A DNA stretch of 64,000 nucleotides from contig CM060915.1 in assembly GCA_030737875.1 (NCBI GenBank), positions 902,588,177 to 902,652,176 on the forward strand, given 5' to 3'. The stretch comes from Allium sativum (lineage: Eukaryota; Streptophyta; Magnoliopsida; Asparagales; Amaryllidaceae). This document shows positions 24,022-35,130 of the stretch, in pieces. The stretch's first letter is position 1. Each line of letters starts with the position of its first letter. The notes below the pieces were generated by a model. That model did no database searches, had not been told where the DNA came from, and saw only the letters and a list, made by a program, of their open reading frames with translations. A program made the translations under genes and the position numbers.

Positions 24022-25022
24022 GTAGAAGCAACATCAACAAGAGCTCCAGGGATCGAAACCAGCCCTCCTAAAGTCAATTCTAACACCTTTACCAACACTA
24101 AAGCGTTTATGATCTGATGTCAAAAGCCAAGCTAAGACGAAGCAAAAGAATATCAGAACCATCACCAGGGAGCAGCTTTAAAGTCACTGAGAGGCATACC
24201 GAAGGCATGCTGTCACAATGTTAAGCTATCAAACATTGAAACTGAAAGGTGTGGGTACGGACCGAGACCAGTTGTCCTGAAACCAAGAGCCACCAAAGTT
24301 AACCTCATTTGATTTGAGACCGGCATTCTACAAGCTATAATGGCCCGATGACAATGTTCAATAAAGAGTATAAAGGCGGCTGAAACCATGCTACCGGAAC
24401 CAAGAGTTACGAAGCATCCAAAACCATGTTTCCGCATCCGAAAGGGGTTTCTGCTGGGCTTGCAATAGAAGGGGGCCCAATTTACCTATAAATAATACCT
24501 TAGGGGTCTCATTTTGGGGGAATTTTCCTCCATTCTCAATCTTGCTCTCATTTCCTAGAGAGAAAACCCTAATTTGTAAATCAATTTGGGGATTTTCTAT
24601 GTAACCTCCTCTATGAATAAGGTCATCAATGCCTTTAAAGTGGACGTAGGTTCAATCCAAACTGAACCGCTATAGATTGTTGAGTTCGTTACCTTTTTAC
24701 GCATATTATATTGTTCTTTGTTATGCTTTTGAATGTGTCCTACTATGCTACCAAAGTACCAGAATACCATTCCGTAAGTCATTTACCTCTTATCTTGCAA
24801 CGATCTTACGTAACCTTTGTCCCAAAATAACTGTTGGTCCTTGAGTCGCATAAGCATGATACTCACCTATTGAAGGAAGAGTAACTAATCTTTGGACTTG
24901 GTACCTTGATATCTAGAGAACGGTAAACTAACTCAAGCTTGTAGGAATAGAATAATCCCATTTTTCCTCTTAGGTCCATTCCTTAGACCTATCTCCGGTG
25001 TTGACGAAAAATATCGTTAATA
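24022..25022 (+). repeat. 3' LTR of element Y
   Basis: This aligns with 17342-18339. Its start is blurred and its end repeats TGTTGACGAAAAATATCG, close to the start of the 5' copy. The right edge abuts truncated Z LTR sequence. Confidence 0.7.
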
Positions 25023-27217
25023 ATAGAATTAACATGATTAGGTATTACCCTAATTACATAACTGTAGTAACATGATTAGGTGTTTAACCTAATTACATAA
25101 CAAAATGAATAACAGTAGGATTAATAGCAAGATTAACAGAAGGAATAGGAGCAGGATTGACAGCAGGATTAATAGCAGGATTAGGCGTATCCTAATTACA
25201 TAACATGATTAGGTGTTACCCTAATTACATAATAGTAGGATTAGGTGTACCCCAATTACTACCCATGCGATTGGCTCCCTATTACCCGAATACCCTGTGT
25301 CAGCCCCATAATTAGGGTGTATCACTCCCTAACCTAGCAACTTATAGAACACAACACTATCCGTAGGTGTTTTGACATCTTAGGTCCCGTTGCCGGATCC
25401 ATGCATGCTTATGACTCCATCGGAAACGCTCCCCTAACACCCCCAAAACCTTTGAACCTCTTCCTATCTAGATTAGTAAAGCGTGTCATAGCCTCTACCT
25501 AGTGCGAGGCCCCTGCCGAGATACTAACAAGGATACAAACTGATTTGGTTTCCAAACAGAAGATTGATACAAGCCAAACCCCTAAGCTTGTGCCCCCAAA
25601 ACTAGGATTTCAAAGCCCCAAAACCTGATATAGCAGCATGAACGAGGGACCACTTAGCTTATTAATACTCATTTTTTAACCTTGCGGGTTTAGGTTCATT
25701 AATAAGTGTGGTTGTAATATTACATTTTTCTGTAAATGTTATTTTGCGTACAACCCTTCCCTAATACAAGCATCTGCCCAGATGTACATGTATTATATAG
25801 CAATTCAGTTTACTAGCCCACATCAGGTACTTACAATTTCATAGCGTATTATTTAATTAATGTTTGTATTAAGTCTAGTCTAACATGCATACATATATGC
25901 ATATTATCCATTTTCATTATATTACGGTATGTATGCATATTATCCCCATATTTCAGCAAGTACAATTATATGCATATTTTACATTTCTAAATGACAGCAG
26001 GTTTGCATATTTTACATTTCCAAATGACAGCAGGTATGTATATTTTACAATTTCAAATGATAGCAGATATGCATATTTTGCATTTCTAAATGGCAGCAAG
26101 TAAGCATATTTTTTATTTCTAAATGATAGCAGTTGTGCATGTTTTAGATTTCTAAATGACAACAGTTATGCATGTTTTACATTTCTAAATGATAGCAAGT
26201 ATGCATATTTTGCATTTCTAAATGACAACAGATATGCATATTTTACATTTCTAAATGATAGTAGATAAGTATATTTTACATTTCAAAATGACAGCAGGTA
26301 TGCGTATTTTACATTTCTAAATGATAGTAGGTATGCATACTTACATTTCTAAATGACAACAGGTATGCATATTTTACGTTTATAAATGTAAGCAGGTATG
26401 CATATTTTACATTAACTATATTCCCAAGTTACAGGTTTATGCATAATGTCCATTTATAGCAAGTATCAGTTTATAGCAAACCTAAACATGTATATTTATC
26501 TTTTTTCCCAAATTATAGTCAATCGGTCCAATTAAATATCATGCCTAAGTTCCTCTTTCATATTATTCAATTTTGCCCCAATTGTACGCATATTCTAATT
26601 GGGTATAGCTTGGGCTTCCAAAGGTCTAGGCTTGGCTTAAAATAAAAAGGGAAGAACAGAGGAAGAAGAATAGAATCACATAAGCATATAGGCAAGACTG
26701 GAAATAAACATAAAACATAGAAAATGGGAAAAGGAAGATAGATACATTTAACTTGTTATTTTTCCACATCACAGGCATATATACAACTTGTTTTTTATCC
26801 AACATCATAGGCATATGTATAACTTGTTATTTTTCCAACATCACAGGCATATACATATATAACTGATTCTAACAACATAGGTGATTAATAGTGAAAACAG
26901 GTATACGCATTTTTTTAACACTGTAGATCCTAACCAGTTTTATTTAACTATCAGGTTAAAGGACTAAGAAATTAGATCTGTAAATAATGGAAACTCTCAG
27001 TGGGTCTTGGTGAAGAAGATAATAAATCTCTTATATATATAACTATGCCGTAGAAAAAGTTCTATCCAATCCTTTTAGTTGTATGTATGCAAGTCCTGAA
27101 TGTTGTCTTTGCAGATCCAGGCCTTCGGCAACATTCCCCCATTTGTTAATGTTTCAGAATAGTTTAGAAGCAGAAGATATAAAGAGACAGTGTGTATTGG
27201 AAATGGGAGAAGGTTTT
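25023..27217 (-). repeat. Element Z 3' LTR, distal part (truncated)
   Basis: This aligns with 55950-58012 of the right Z LTR. Shared blocks are the TAATTACATAAC repeats, the segment around 25255-25335 and the TATGCATATTTTACATTTC array. M splits it from 39009-39610 with a GTTTT duplication. Confidence 0.85.
25955..26410 (+). repeat. 33-bp tandem repeat array in Z LTR, about 13 copies
   Basis: The unit is about TATGCATATTTTACATTTC followed by TAAATGACAGCAGG, with substitutions. The counterpart in the right LTR is 56825-57200. Confidence 0.85.
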
Positions 27218-27495
27218 TGTAACACCCCGAATTTTTGGTTAATACTAAAATTCACTAATTGCAGGATAAATAATCTCAGACGTGGGAATTGGGGGTAACG
27301 GGCTGCGTTATTGCGTTCGTCTCGGAAAAATACGCGAAATAGAGTCCGAGTTTTCGAGAATCGGAGTCCGTATGGCCCGGTTATGGCCCAAAGAAGTTTG
27401 CAGAAAAATTAGAGCTAAAAACAGATTTAGGAATTTAAATTTAGATTTTAAATTAGAACCAGCGGGGCCAGGCGGGAAGTTTCCCGCCCTAAGCA

Positions 27496-27563
27496 TGTCG
27501 ACAGGGCTGTCGACAGGCCTGTCGACAGGGATGTCGACATGCCTGTCGACTTGCCTGTCGACA
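27496..27563 (+). promoter_or_regulatory. Six GTCGAC palindromes at exact 12-bp spacing (M 5' LTR)
   Basis: GTCGAC starts at 27497, 27509, 27521, 27533, 27545 and 27557, about 140-200 bp upstream of the TATA box. The 3' LTR repeats this at 35963-36028. Other Tekay-like LTRs here carry GTCGAC clusters in the same place. A role as U3 protein-binding sites is inferred. Confidence 0.65.
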
Positions 27564-27702
27564 CGGCGTGTCGAACCAGGGTGCTTGGGTGCACCAGATC
27601 TGGTTTTCTGGCTAGGGCTGGGCTTGGTTCTAGAGGTTTCCTAAATCTAACGGACCTAAATTAATCTAGGGTTAATCTAAGGGCCTAAAACACTCTCTTA
27701 AT

Positions 27703-27713
27703 CTATAAATACA
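27703..27713 (+). promoter_or_regulatory. TATA box of element M 5' LTR
   Basis: CTATAAATACA lies 486 bp into the LTR, with a start expected near 27735. The copy in the 3' LTR is at 36169-36179. Confidence 0.7.
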
Positions 27714-28019
27714 CCCTAAACCCCCTTAATCCTTACTGAAAATAGAAATGAAGGCCTCATGCCGCCAAATTAAATCCTAGAAGGAGTCTCCACTAATCTA
27801 AGAAGGAAGTTGCAAGCTAATCCCTCTCAAATCATTCTCTAATCATCACCATCTTCATAATTAGCAACTAATTCCTCTTCATAAGTTGGTTAATTTTGGG
27901 TTTGGTGAGTTTCTATCACTTTAACATCAATTGTTAAAGTAAGTAGATTGGGTGTAATGAGACTTATGGTCTTAAATGCGGATTAGTGAGTTTGAATCAT
28001 GTATAATGATATGTTACTC

Positions 28020-28640
28020 TATGTTGTTCTATGTTTATGCATATTTGATAAGTTGGTTTATGCATGCTTAATAAGTTGATTTTTGCATGTTTAACAAGTT
28101 GATATATGCATGTTTAACAAGTGGATTTATGCATATTTAATGAGTGGAATTATGCATGTTTAACAAAGTGAGTTATGCAAGTTAAGTATATGTTTAAATG
28201 CAAGTTTAATGTGATATGCAAGTTATGCATGCTTATGCAAGTATATGGATGCTTATGCAAGTCATGTATATGTTTAAATGCAAGATTTATGTGATATGCA
28301 AGTTATGCATGCTTATGCGAGTATATGAATGCTTATGCAAGATATGTATATGCTTAAATGACATGATATGCAAGTTATGCATGTTTATGCAAGTTATGTA
28401 TGCTTATGCAAGTATGTGAATGTTTATGCAAGTATGTGAATGCTTATGCAAGTTATGTGTATGCCTAAATGCATGTTTAACATGTTATGCAAGTCATGAG
28501 AATGCTTATATGCAAGTTCAACATGTTATGCAAAATATGTGTATGATAATATGCAAGCTCATATGCAACATGTTATGCAAATCATGTGTATGATAATATG
28601 CAAGTTTGGGTTAAATGTGGTTGGGTTAATATGTGTTCAT
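28020..28640 (+). repeat. ATGCAAGTTATGCATGCTT-type repeat field in M 5' LTR
   Basis: Short irregular repeats of TTATGCAAGT, ATGCATGCTT and GTTTAACAAG occur. The same field lies at 36486-37106 in the 3' LTR. The small open frames here are repeat translations. Confidence 0.8.
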
Positions 28641-28970
28641 ATATGCAAGTTGACATCCTCTTAACCCATGACAAAGTTATATGCTAAACCCATGATATTT
28701 GTGATGGATCTTCCCCTTTTATTATGTCATGAAATGAGAACGATTTACGTGGGGAACGATGGGGTTGGTAAATATGTTAATAAATGAATGATTGGGTATG
28801 ATTAAGCATACCATAAAAATAAATTACCATAAGTGGGAATTTACCTATTGAGTTAGGTCTACCCCATGGGAATTTACCTATTGAGTTAGGTCTACCCATG
28901 TTATGGAAAACTTGATATTAATTAGGGATAATTAATATGGGGGTGATTAATTAGGTGTAATTAGTCGACT

Positions 28971-29065
28971 AAGACACGAGGTTGGACTCATTTGTAGTGT
29001 AAAACTGCCAGGACCCGACCGGCTTAACCAGTTGCTACAAATGTCAGCCCAATGTGAGAGGTCTT
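28971..29065 (+). other. Structured unit 1 in M LTR
   Basis: Nested inverted arms are AAGAC with GTCTT, TTGGACT with AGCCCAA (one mismatch), CATTTGTAG with CTACAAATG (9 bp perfect) and AACTG with CAGTT. The loop holds ACCGGCTTAACCA. Unit 2 has the same scaffold with different stem bases. The 3' LTR copy is 37437-37531. Confidence 0.65.
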
Positions 29066-29094
29066 AGCCATGAATTAAATACGTGATTAAGGTA

Positions 29095-29190
29095 AAGACA
29101 CGAGGTTAGACTCTGTTATGACGTAAGACTGCCCGGACTCTACCGGCTTAACCAGGCGGTCATAACAGTCAGTCTAATGTGGGAGGTCTT
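29095..29190 (+). other. Structured unit 2 in M LTR
   Basis: The arms are AAGAC with GTCTT, TTAGACT with AGTCTAA (7 bp perfect), CTGTTATGAC with GTCATAACAG (10 bp perfect) and GACTGCC with GGCGGTC (one wobble, sharing GTC with the previous stem). The loop ACCGGCTTAACCA is unchanged from unit 1. The 3' LTR copy is 37561-37656. Confidence 0.65.
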
Positions 29191-29687
29191 TATGGGAGAT
29201 CACGGTCTTAATTAATTAAGAAACACTTAACCATATTAGCATGTAGTGGGACATGAGGGGTTAAGTGGGTGCCTTGGGTGGCATGAGGAAATTTTGAGGT
29301 TGCCTTGGGTGGCATGTGGAATCTAGTGGGTTGCCTTGGGTGGCAATAGAGAATACGATTAGAATACTTAACCAAGTGAAAACATGTAATTAAACATGAT
29401 TAAAGGGTTAAGTGGGATACACTAGATATATGACAAGCTTAGGTGGGTAGCTTGTTGGGGGCCCATTTCAACCAATATCCCAAACGTATCTTTGTGGGCT
29501 CGACCCATGTCGAGTGACGGGACACGCATATTGGGCTTGATTATAAGAGGCCAAAACGGGTTAGCGGTGGCAACGCAAGTCCAACGGGTTTCATATGCGT
29601 GTGTGGGCCCGGGCTGGTAGATAAGCCGTTGTTGCATCGTGTAGATATAAATCCGTGCACCGTTGATAGTATTGGGTAGCCACTTTG

Positions 29688-29755
29688 GGGGAGTGATACA
29701 CCCCCACTGCGGGACCAGCACGGGTATCTACGGTAGGGAGCCGATCGATGGGGAG
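29688..29755 (+). other. Conserved LTR block shared by M and Z
   Basis: GGGAGTGATACACCC, then CACGGGTAT and TAGGGAGCCGATCG, are recognisable on the minus strand in both Z LTRs (25255-25335 and 56113-56190). It lies about 430-490 nt upstream of the predicted acceptor in both families. Confidence 0.6.
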
Positions 29756-30544
29756 TAGTGGGTACACCTAGTGAAGATAGGGGCAGACGGCACCTATGTA
29801 GGGGTACACGAAACTACTGGGTAAGATTTACTGAGTACACCTAGTGGAGGTAGGGGCAGACGGCACCTATGTAGTGGGCTAGGAGTACATGAAACTACTG
29901 GGGAAATTTTCTAAGTCCTTGGAAGGGATCAACCTTTAAGTAGGAATGACTGGTGTGGTGCAGTTAGTAATTATCCTTGGGTGGGTAGATGCGTCCTTAC
30001 GGTTATCTTAGTTTATCCTAAGTTCGCCAAGCTGCTTAGTGTAGCCATTCATCCCCAGATATTACCGTAGGTCAAGTTTATGTCTTCTCTGGTTACCTTA
30101 ATGATTGTATTGTTAAAGTTATAGGACTCACTCAGACTTATGTCTGACCCCGTTGTTTTTTTATCTTTTTCCCAACCCTCAGGTCCTACGGTGGATCCTA
30201 GCAGTAGTAGAGCTTGATCGGATTGCTGTTCCAGTCTTGAGGAGCTTGGATAGATGTAAAGCTCCAGTTATCCAGTTATCTTTCCTTTTGTTCTGGCTAT
30301 TGTATGAGAGAGTGGGATTATGTACTTCTTTATTTTGATGGATATTGTACTTGACTTTTACCGTGGTTTTATGATGTAACCAGACATGTTTATTTCCGCT
30401 GTTATGAGATGATGTTTTATAAATTTCAAGTATTATTTATATCTGTCTTGTTGTAATTTTTCTGTTCTATATTCACTAAAATACTCCACCAATGCTATGG
30501 CATTCCCTTATAGAGTGACCATAGCGGGCGTGGGGTGTTACACG

Positions 30545-30556
30545 TGGTATCAGAGC
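30545..30556 (+). other. Primer-binding site of element M (initiator tRNA-Met)
   Basis: TGGTATCAGAGC starts two bases after the 5' LTR and is a perfect match to the usual plant initiator-Met primer site. Confidence 0.95.
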
Positions 30557-30738
30557 AAAGGTTACCGGAACAGATAAAATTTTTAGAAAACTATTTTTCT
30601 AAAAACATTTTTGGAAAAGATATTTTCAAAAACATGTCTTTTAAGAGAAAAAGTTTTTGAAAGAAAAGCATAATCCCCAATAGCCATATCTATATCCTTC
30701 GAATTCTCCGTTTTGAATCTTTCCTTTTTCGTTTCAGC

Positions 30739-33700
30739 ATGGCCGAGAATCTTAATTTTCCGGAGGGTGTGACGATACCAGTATGGTATAGGAGATTGAT
30801 GGAGGCTAGGGCCACCACTACGGGTCCAGCAAATGTTCCTCCACCAACCGTAGCACCCGATCTTCCTCCTCCCCCTCCTCCTCGCACGGATACTTTTGCT
30901 AAGACTTGCAAGGAATTCAAAGCTATGGGAGGGAGACCTTTTCAAGGATCTGAAACCTTTGTGGAGGCTAGAGATTGGCTTAAGGAGGTGGAAGAGTTGA
31001 TAGATATCTTTGAGATGGAAGAAGGGAAGAAAGTCAAGTTGGCTGCTTGGTTAATGAAGGGAGAGGCCTCATTCTGGTGGGAGGTCACTAATGGAGAACG
31101 CCCCGTTGACTCTTGGGCGGATTTTAGGCAAAGATTTGTGGCAAAGTTTCTCTCAAGGGCGGAGGAAAACTTGTATATGGAAAGATTCTTGACTTTAAAG
31201 CAAGGAAATCTTTCGGTGAAGGAATATGTTAACAAGTTTAATCAATTGGCAAGGTTTGGCCTAGATATGGTGAATACACCGGAGAAGAAGGCTTTGCGGT
31301 TCGTGAAAGGCTTGAATGAACCTATGCATGGGTTGGCTATGACTCATATCCCTATGGGGGCCACCTTTGAGAAGCTAGTTGACATGGCACTCATGTATGA
31401 GGAAGAGAAGGGTCCTAATGCTAATAAGGCACCCGAGAAGAAGGGAGATCAAAAGAGACCTCAGCAACAACAACAAAGCAAAGGTGGGAAAGGCAACGGT
31501 GGCAAGAGCAAGAAGAAGAAGTGTTTCAATTGTGGGACACCTGGCCACCTAAGCAAGGATTGTCGCAAGAAGAAGAAGACCGGCTGCTTCCACTGTGGCG
31601 AAGCAGGGCATTTAGTGAAGGATTGCCCTAAGAAGGGGCAAAGGACGGGATCTACCTCAGGAGGACAGGTGCAAGCTCTTATGGCACCGAGTCAGACTAG
31701 GGGGCAAGTACAGGCTCTCGCGGTTCCACCGATTCAGGAGAGAGGTAGAACTATCTCCGTTGAAAGTCTGGTTTTACTATTTGATCATCCTGTCCGTACA
31801 TTGTTTGATTCAGGCGCATCGCATTCGTTTATCTCATCATCATTAGTTGAGTCACTGCACTTAGACACCAGTCTGGTAGATGATCCCTTGGTTGTTTCAA
31901 ACCCAATTGGAGGCTCCACTTATTTGTCCATGATATGTTTGGGTTTGAAGATTTCTATACTTAGCATTGAGTTTAGATGTGATGCTTTTGTATTGGGCTT
32001 CACGGGCTATGGGTTGATTTTGGGCATGGACTGGTTATCCAGTAATGGTGTCGTTCTTGATTGCGAAAGGAGAGTTGTTAGGCTCATGACCCGCTTGGGT
32101 AACACTCTCGAGATTTCTTGTAATCCCATGGACTCTGTTATGCTAAGTTATCTTGAATCGCTTGACGCTTCGGTCGAGAGTTTGCAATCTATGAGAGTGG
32201 TCCGGGAATATCCGGATGTGTTTGAGGAGGTGAAGGGCTTACCTCCGAAGCGGGAGATTGACTTCCGAATATATTTGGTGGATAATGCTAAACCGGTATC
32301 TTTACCAGTGCGCCACATGGCTCCTCGTGAGAGGAGGGAACTCCATAAGCAAGTAGGGGAGTTGCTTGAGAAGGGGTTCATAAGACGGAGCATATCAGAG
32401 TGGGGTGCTCCAGTAGTATTTGCTACGAAGGCGGATGGGTCCCTCAGACTTTGTGTAGACTATAGAGAACTCAACAAGCTCACAAAGAAGAATAGACACC
32501 CATTGCCGAGAATAGATGATCTTTTCGATCAGTTGGTTGGCGCTTCAGTATTTTCTCAGTTGGACTTAGCCACGGGGTTTCATCAGTTGAGGGTGGCTGA
32601 GGATAGCCTAGACAAGACTGCCTTTAGAACTCCGGATGGTTTCTATGAGTGGCTGGTGATGCCATTTGGGTTGACGAACGCCCCTGCATACTTTGTTGAT
32701 TTGATGAGTAGGGTGTTCAGGGAGTTCCTTAATAAATTCGTGGTGGTCTTTGTGGATGATATCTTAGTATTTTCTAAGAGTGAGGAAGAGCATGCCCTAC
32801 ATCTTGGGGAAGTGTTGAAGACTCTTCGAGCACATAGCCTTAAGGCTAAATTCTCAAAATGTCACTTCTGGAGGAAGGAAGTACGGTTCTTGGGGCACGT
32901 GGTCTCCAAGGAAGGGATAGCTGTGGATCCCGCGAAGGTAGTATCGATTCAGGATTGGAAGGTTCCGAAGAATGCTACCGAAGTAAGAAGTTTCTTGGGG
33001 TTGGCGGGTTATTATAGGAAGTTAATCAAAGACTTCGCGAAGATATCAGCCCCATTAACCCGCTTAACAAAGAAGAATCTTGTTTTTGCATGGGACGTAG
33101 ATTGTGATGATGCGTTCCGACGGTTAAAGAGAGCTTTAACCACGGCTCCAGTTTTAGTGTTGCCAGATGGGAGCAAGCCATTTGTTGTCTATACCGATGC
33201 TTGTGGGACAGGACTTGGCGCAGTCTTAATGCAAGAGGGAAGGGTAATAGCCTACGGTGGAAGGCAGTTGAGGGCACATGAGAAAAATTACCCTACCCAT
33301 GATCTAGAGCTGGCCGCTATTGTATTTGCGCTTAAGATTTGGCGCCATTATCTTCTTGGTGAGAGATTCGAACTGTTCACCGACCACAAATCATTAAAGT
33401 ACTTGTTTTCTCAGAAGGATTTGAATCTGAGACAGCAAAGGTGGATGGAATTCTTAGCATCTTATGATTTCGAGATAGCATATACCCCTGGCAAGGGTAA
33501 TGTGGTGGCGGACGCCTTGAGTAGGAAGAGGTTGTCCTTGAGTCCATTGTTCGTGGAACGACGAAGCTTGGAATTTATCTCGATGTTTGATTTCAGACCT
33601 TCCATTGATTATGTACCCGGTTTGCTAGCTTCCTTGGAAGTTAGGCCTACTCTTTTGGGGTTGATTGGAGAAGCACAGAGGGACGACCCACAGTTGGTTG

Positions 33701-35130
33701 AGTTGGTGGAGAAGCTCATAAGGGGGGAGTCGTCCAGCCATTTGAGTAGGTACACCCTAGATGATAGGGGGTGCTTGCGTAGAGACGGTAGACTTTGCGT
33801 ACCGCAAGACGAGGGTTTGAGGAAGGCTATTCTTGATGACGCACACCGTTCTAGGATGACCATTCATCCCGGTGGGGATAAGATGTACCAAGACATGAAG
33901 AGGGTTTTCTTCTGGGCCGGTATGAAGAAAGATGCGGCCGAGTATGTAGCTCGATGCTTGGTGTGCCAGCAAGTGAAGGCGGAGCAAAGGAAACCAGGTG
34001 GGTTGCTTCACCCATTGGAGGTTCCGCAATGGAAGTGGGATAGCGTCTCGATGGATTTTATTGACGGGTTACCCAGGTCGAGGAAGGGTAATACAGGAAT
34101 TTGGGTGGTGGTAGATAGACTTACTAAGAGCGCCCATTTCATACCTGTGAAGAGTAAGAGGACTGCTCCATGGCTAGCTTCAGTATATCTTCGAGAGATA
34201 GTTCGATTACATGGGGTACCCTCTAGCATAGTGAGTGATCGAGATCCTATCTTCACTAGCGAGTTCTGGAGAAGTTTGCAAGAAGCAGTGGGGACTCAAT
34301 TGTGTCTAAGCACCGCATATCATCCTCAAACAGACGGCCAGACTGAGAGGGTGAATCGTGTTCTAGAAGACCTTTTGAGGCTTTGTATTTTAGATTTTGG
34401 AGGTACATGGGAAGAGCATCTTCCATTGGTGGAGTTCGCATATAATAACAGCTTTCAGTCCAGTATTGGTATGGCTCCTTTCGAAGCTCTCTATGGAAGG
34501 CCTTGTCGATCACCTACATGTTGGTGGGAATCTACGGATAAGATCTTGCTTGGGCCCGATATGGTTAGGGAGACTTCTGAGAAGATTGACTTGATTCGAA
34601 GAAGGATGAAAGCAGCGCAGGATAGGCAAAAATCTTATGCGGACAAGAGAAGGACGGATCTTGAGTTTGAGGTTGGGGATATGGTTTTTATAAAGGTATC
34701 TCCGTTGAGAAATGTTGTTCGCTTCGGATCCGTTGGGAAGTTAGCACCGAGGTTTGTTGGGCCGTTTCCTATTAAGGAAAGGATTGGACGGATGGCATAT
34801 AGGGTGGAGTTGCCCGACAGACTTAGTGGTGTTCATGATGTATTCCATGTGTCCCATTTGAGGAAGTGCTTACATGAGACCGCAGAGGTGGTAGAGCCGA
34901 GCTTGCTTAGAGATGTAGAGGTAGAGCGTGATGCGACTATTAGACGAGCTCCTACTCGCATCCTTGGGTCAGAGACTAGGAAGTTAAGAAACAGAGAGGT
35001 TCAACTAGTCAAAGTGCAATGGGGAGAAGATGAGAGCAACGCAACTTGGGAGACGGAAGCGAAGATGCGTTCATTGTACCCATTTCTTTTTGAGGGTATG
35101 TCTTTACTTTCTCCTTTATCGCTTGTCTAG
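30739..35130 (+). CDS. gag-pol: Gag-pol polyprotein, Tekay/Del-like chromovirus (1463 aa)
   Basis: One open frame encodes the whole replication machinery. The order is: proline-rich N-terminus (about aa 34-48); Retrotrans_gag capsid (about 60-220); a basic linker; two CCHC zinc knuckles starting at aa 262 and 283; aspartic protease with LFDSGAS (catalytic Asp 357); RT with FVDD (Asp 673 and 674); RNase H with [10 protein letters not shown] (about 818); and integrase. The integrase has an HHCC zinc finger (His near 1043, CLVCQQVK) and a DDE triad at Asp 1106, Asp 1167 and Glu 1203, with 35 residues between the last two. The C-terminus (about 1395-1455), with TRILGS and [10 protein letters not shown], looks like a plant type II chromodomain, which in chromoviruses steers integration to heterochromatin. 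The ATG at 30739 lies 194 nt downstream of the primer-binding site. No stop or frameshift is seen, so it may still be active. Clade assignment within chromoviruses is by eye. Confidence 0.95.
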   Translation: MAENLNFPEGVTIPVWYRRLMEARATTTGPANVPPPTVAPDLPPPPPPRTDTFAKTCKEFKAMGGRPFQGSETFVEARDWLKEVEELIDIFEMEEGKKVKLAAWLMKGEASFWWEVTNGERPVDSWADFRQRFVAKFLSRAEENLYMERFLTLKQGNLSVKEYVNKFNQLARFGLDMVNTPEKKALRFVKGLNEPMHGLAMTHIPMGATFEKLVDMALMYEEEKGPNANKAPEKKGDQKRPQQQQQSKGGKGNGGKSKKKKCFNCGTPGHLSKDCRKKKKTGCFHCGEAGHLVKDCPKKGQRTGSTSGGQVQALMAPSQTRGQVQALAVPPIQERGRTISVESLVLLFDHPVRTLFDSGASHSFISSSLVESLHLDTSLVDDPLVVSNPIGGSTYLSMICLGLKISILSIEFRCDAFVLGFTGYGLILGMDWLSSNGVVLDCERRVVRLMTRLGNTLEISCNPMDSVMLSYLESLDASVESLQSMRVVREYPDVFEEVKGLPPKREIDFRIYLVDNAKPVSLPVRHMAPRERRELHKQVGELLEKGFIRRSISEWGAPVVFATKADGSLRLCVDYRELNKLTKKNRHPLPRIDDLFDQLVGASVFSQLDLATGFHQLRVAEDSLDKTAFRTPDGFYEWLVMPFGLTNAPAYFVDLMSRVFREFLNKFVVVFVDDILVFSKSEEEHALHLGEVLKTLRAHSLKAKFSKCHFWRKEVRFLGHVVSKEGIAVDPAKVVSIQDWKVPKNATEVRSFLGLAGYYRKLIKDFAKISAPLTRLTKKNLVFAWDVDCDDAFRRLKRALTTAPVLVLPDGSKPFVVYTDACGTGLGAVLMQEGRVIAYGGRQLRAHEKNYPTHDLELAAIVFALKIWRHYLLGERFELFTDHKSLKYLFSQKDLNLRQQRWMEFLASYDFEIAYTPGKGNVVADALSRKRLSLSPLFVERRSLEFISMFDFRPSIDYVPGLLASLEVRPTLLGLIGEAQRDDPQLVELVEKLIRGESSSHLSRYTLDDRGCLRRDGRLCVPQDEGLRKAILDDAHRSRMTIHPGGDKMYQDMKRVFFWAGMKKDAAEYVARCLVCQQVKAEQRKPGGLLHPLEVPQWKWDSVSMDFIDGLPRSRKGNTGIWVVVDRLTKSAHFIPVKSKRTAPWLASVYLREIVRLHGVPSSIVSDRDPIFTSEFWRSLQEAVGTQLCLSTAYHPQTDGQTERVNRVLEDLLRLCILDFGGTWEEHLPLVEFAYNNSFQSSIGMAPFEALYGRPCRSPTCWWESTDKILLGPDMVRETSEKIDLIRRRMKAAQDRQKSYADKRRTDLEFEVGDMVFIKVSPLRNVVRFGSVGKLAPRFVGPFPIKERIGRMAYRVELPDRLSGVHDVFHVSHLRKCLHETAEVVEPSLLRDVEVERDATIRRAPTRILGSETRKLRNREVQLVKVQWGEDESNATWETEAKMRSLYPFLFEGMSLLSPLSLV

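Larger units (their letters stand above)
17342..25022 (+). mobile_element. Element Y: gag-only Tat-clade LTR retrotransposon (non-autonomous)
   Basis: Two direct repeats of about 1 kb (17342-18339 and about 24022-25022) flank 5.7 kb. The interior has a degenerate primer-binding site, decayed gag with a recognisable Tat-type capsid region, and a long repeat-rich 3' part. I found no protease, RT, RNase H or integrase. The LTRs are clearly diverged, so the insertion is old. No matching target duplication is visible (CTGAG on the left, ATAGA on the right). The make-up resembles the class of plant elements that retain only GAG between LTRs. Confidence 0.7.
27905..30182 (+). other. Predicted leader intron inside M 5' LTR, 2278 bp
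   Basis: The donor is TTTG followed by GTGAGTTTCT. The 3' end has a TCTGAC branch-like motif at 30143-30148, then a T/C-rich tract and CCCTCAG before GTCCTACGG. The branch A lies about 35 nt from the AG, as usual in plants. Removal would shorten the untranslated leader from about 3.0 kb to about 0.73 kb while keeping the primer-binding site. The equivalent in the 3' LTR is 36371-38648. Splicing is predicted, not observed. Confidence 0.55.
27218..30542 (+). repeat. 5' LTR of element M, 3325 bp
   Basis: In order it contains: a conserved U3 start shared with T at 63658; six GTCGAC palindromes at 12-bp steps; a TATA box at 27703; a predicted leader exon; a splice donor at 27905; AT-rich ATGCAAGTTATGCATGCTT repeats (28020-28640); two structured 95-nt units (28971-29190); GCCTTGGGTGGCA repeats (29270-29345); a block conserved with Z (29688-29755); and a predicted acceptor at 30182. 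Short open frames are not credible genes. Confidence 0.97.

Noticed and set aside
25955..26410. Regular repeats that could be mistaken for a CRISPR array
   Set aside because: Units are contiguous tandem repeats without unique spacers, within a plant LTR.
27282..27644. 120-codon open frame at the start of both M LTRs
   Set aside because: It spans U3 upstream of the TATA box and translates the 12-bp GTCGAC array as a Leu-Ser-Thr-Gly repeat. There is no sign of expression.
30583..30945. Open frames antisense to the start of M gag-pol, and others antisense along 31000-34500
   Set aside because: They are shadows of the strongly coding plus strand with no domains.
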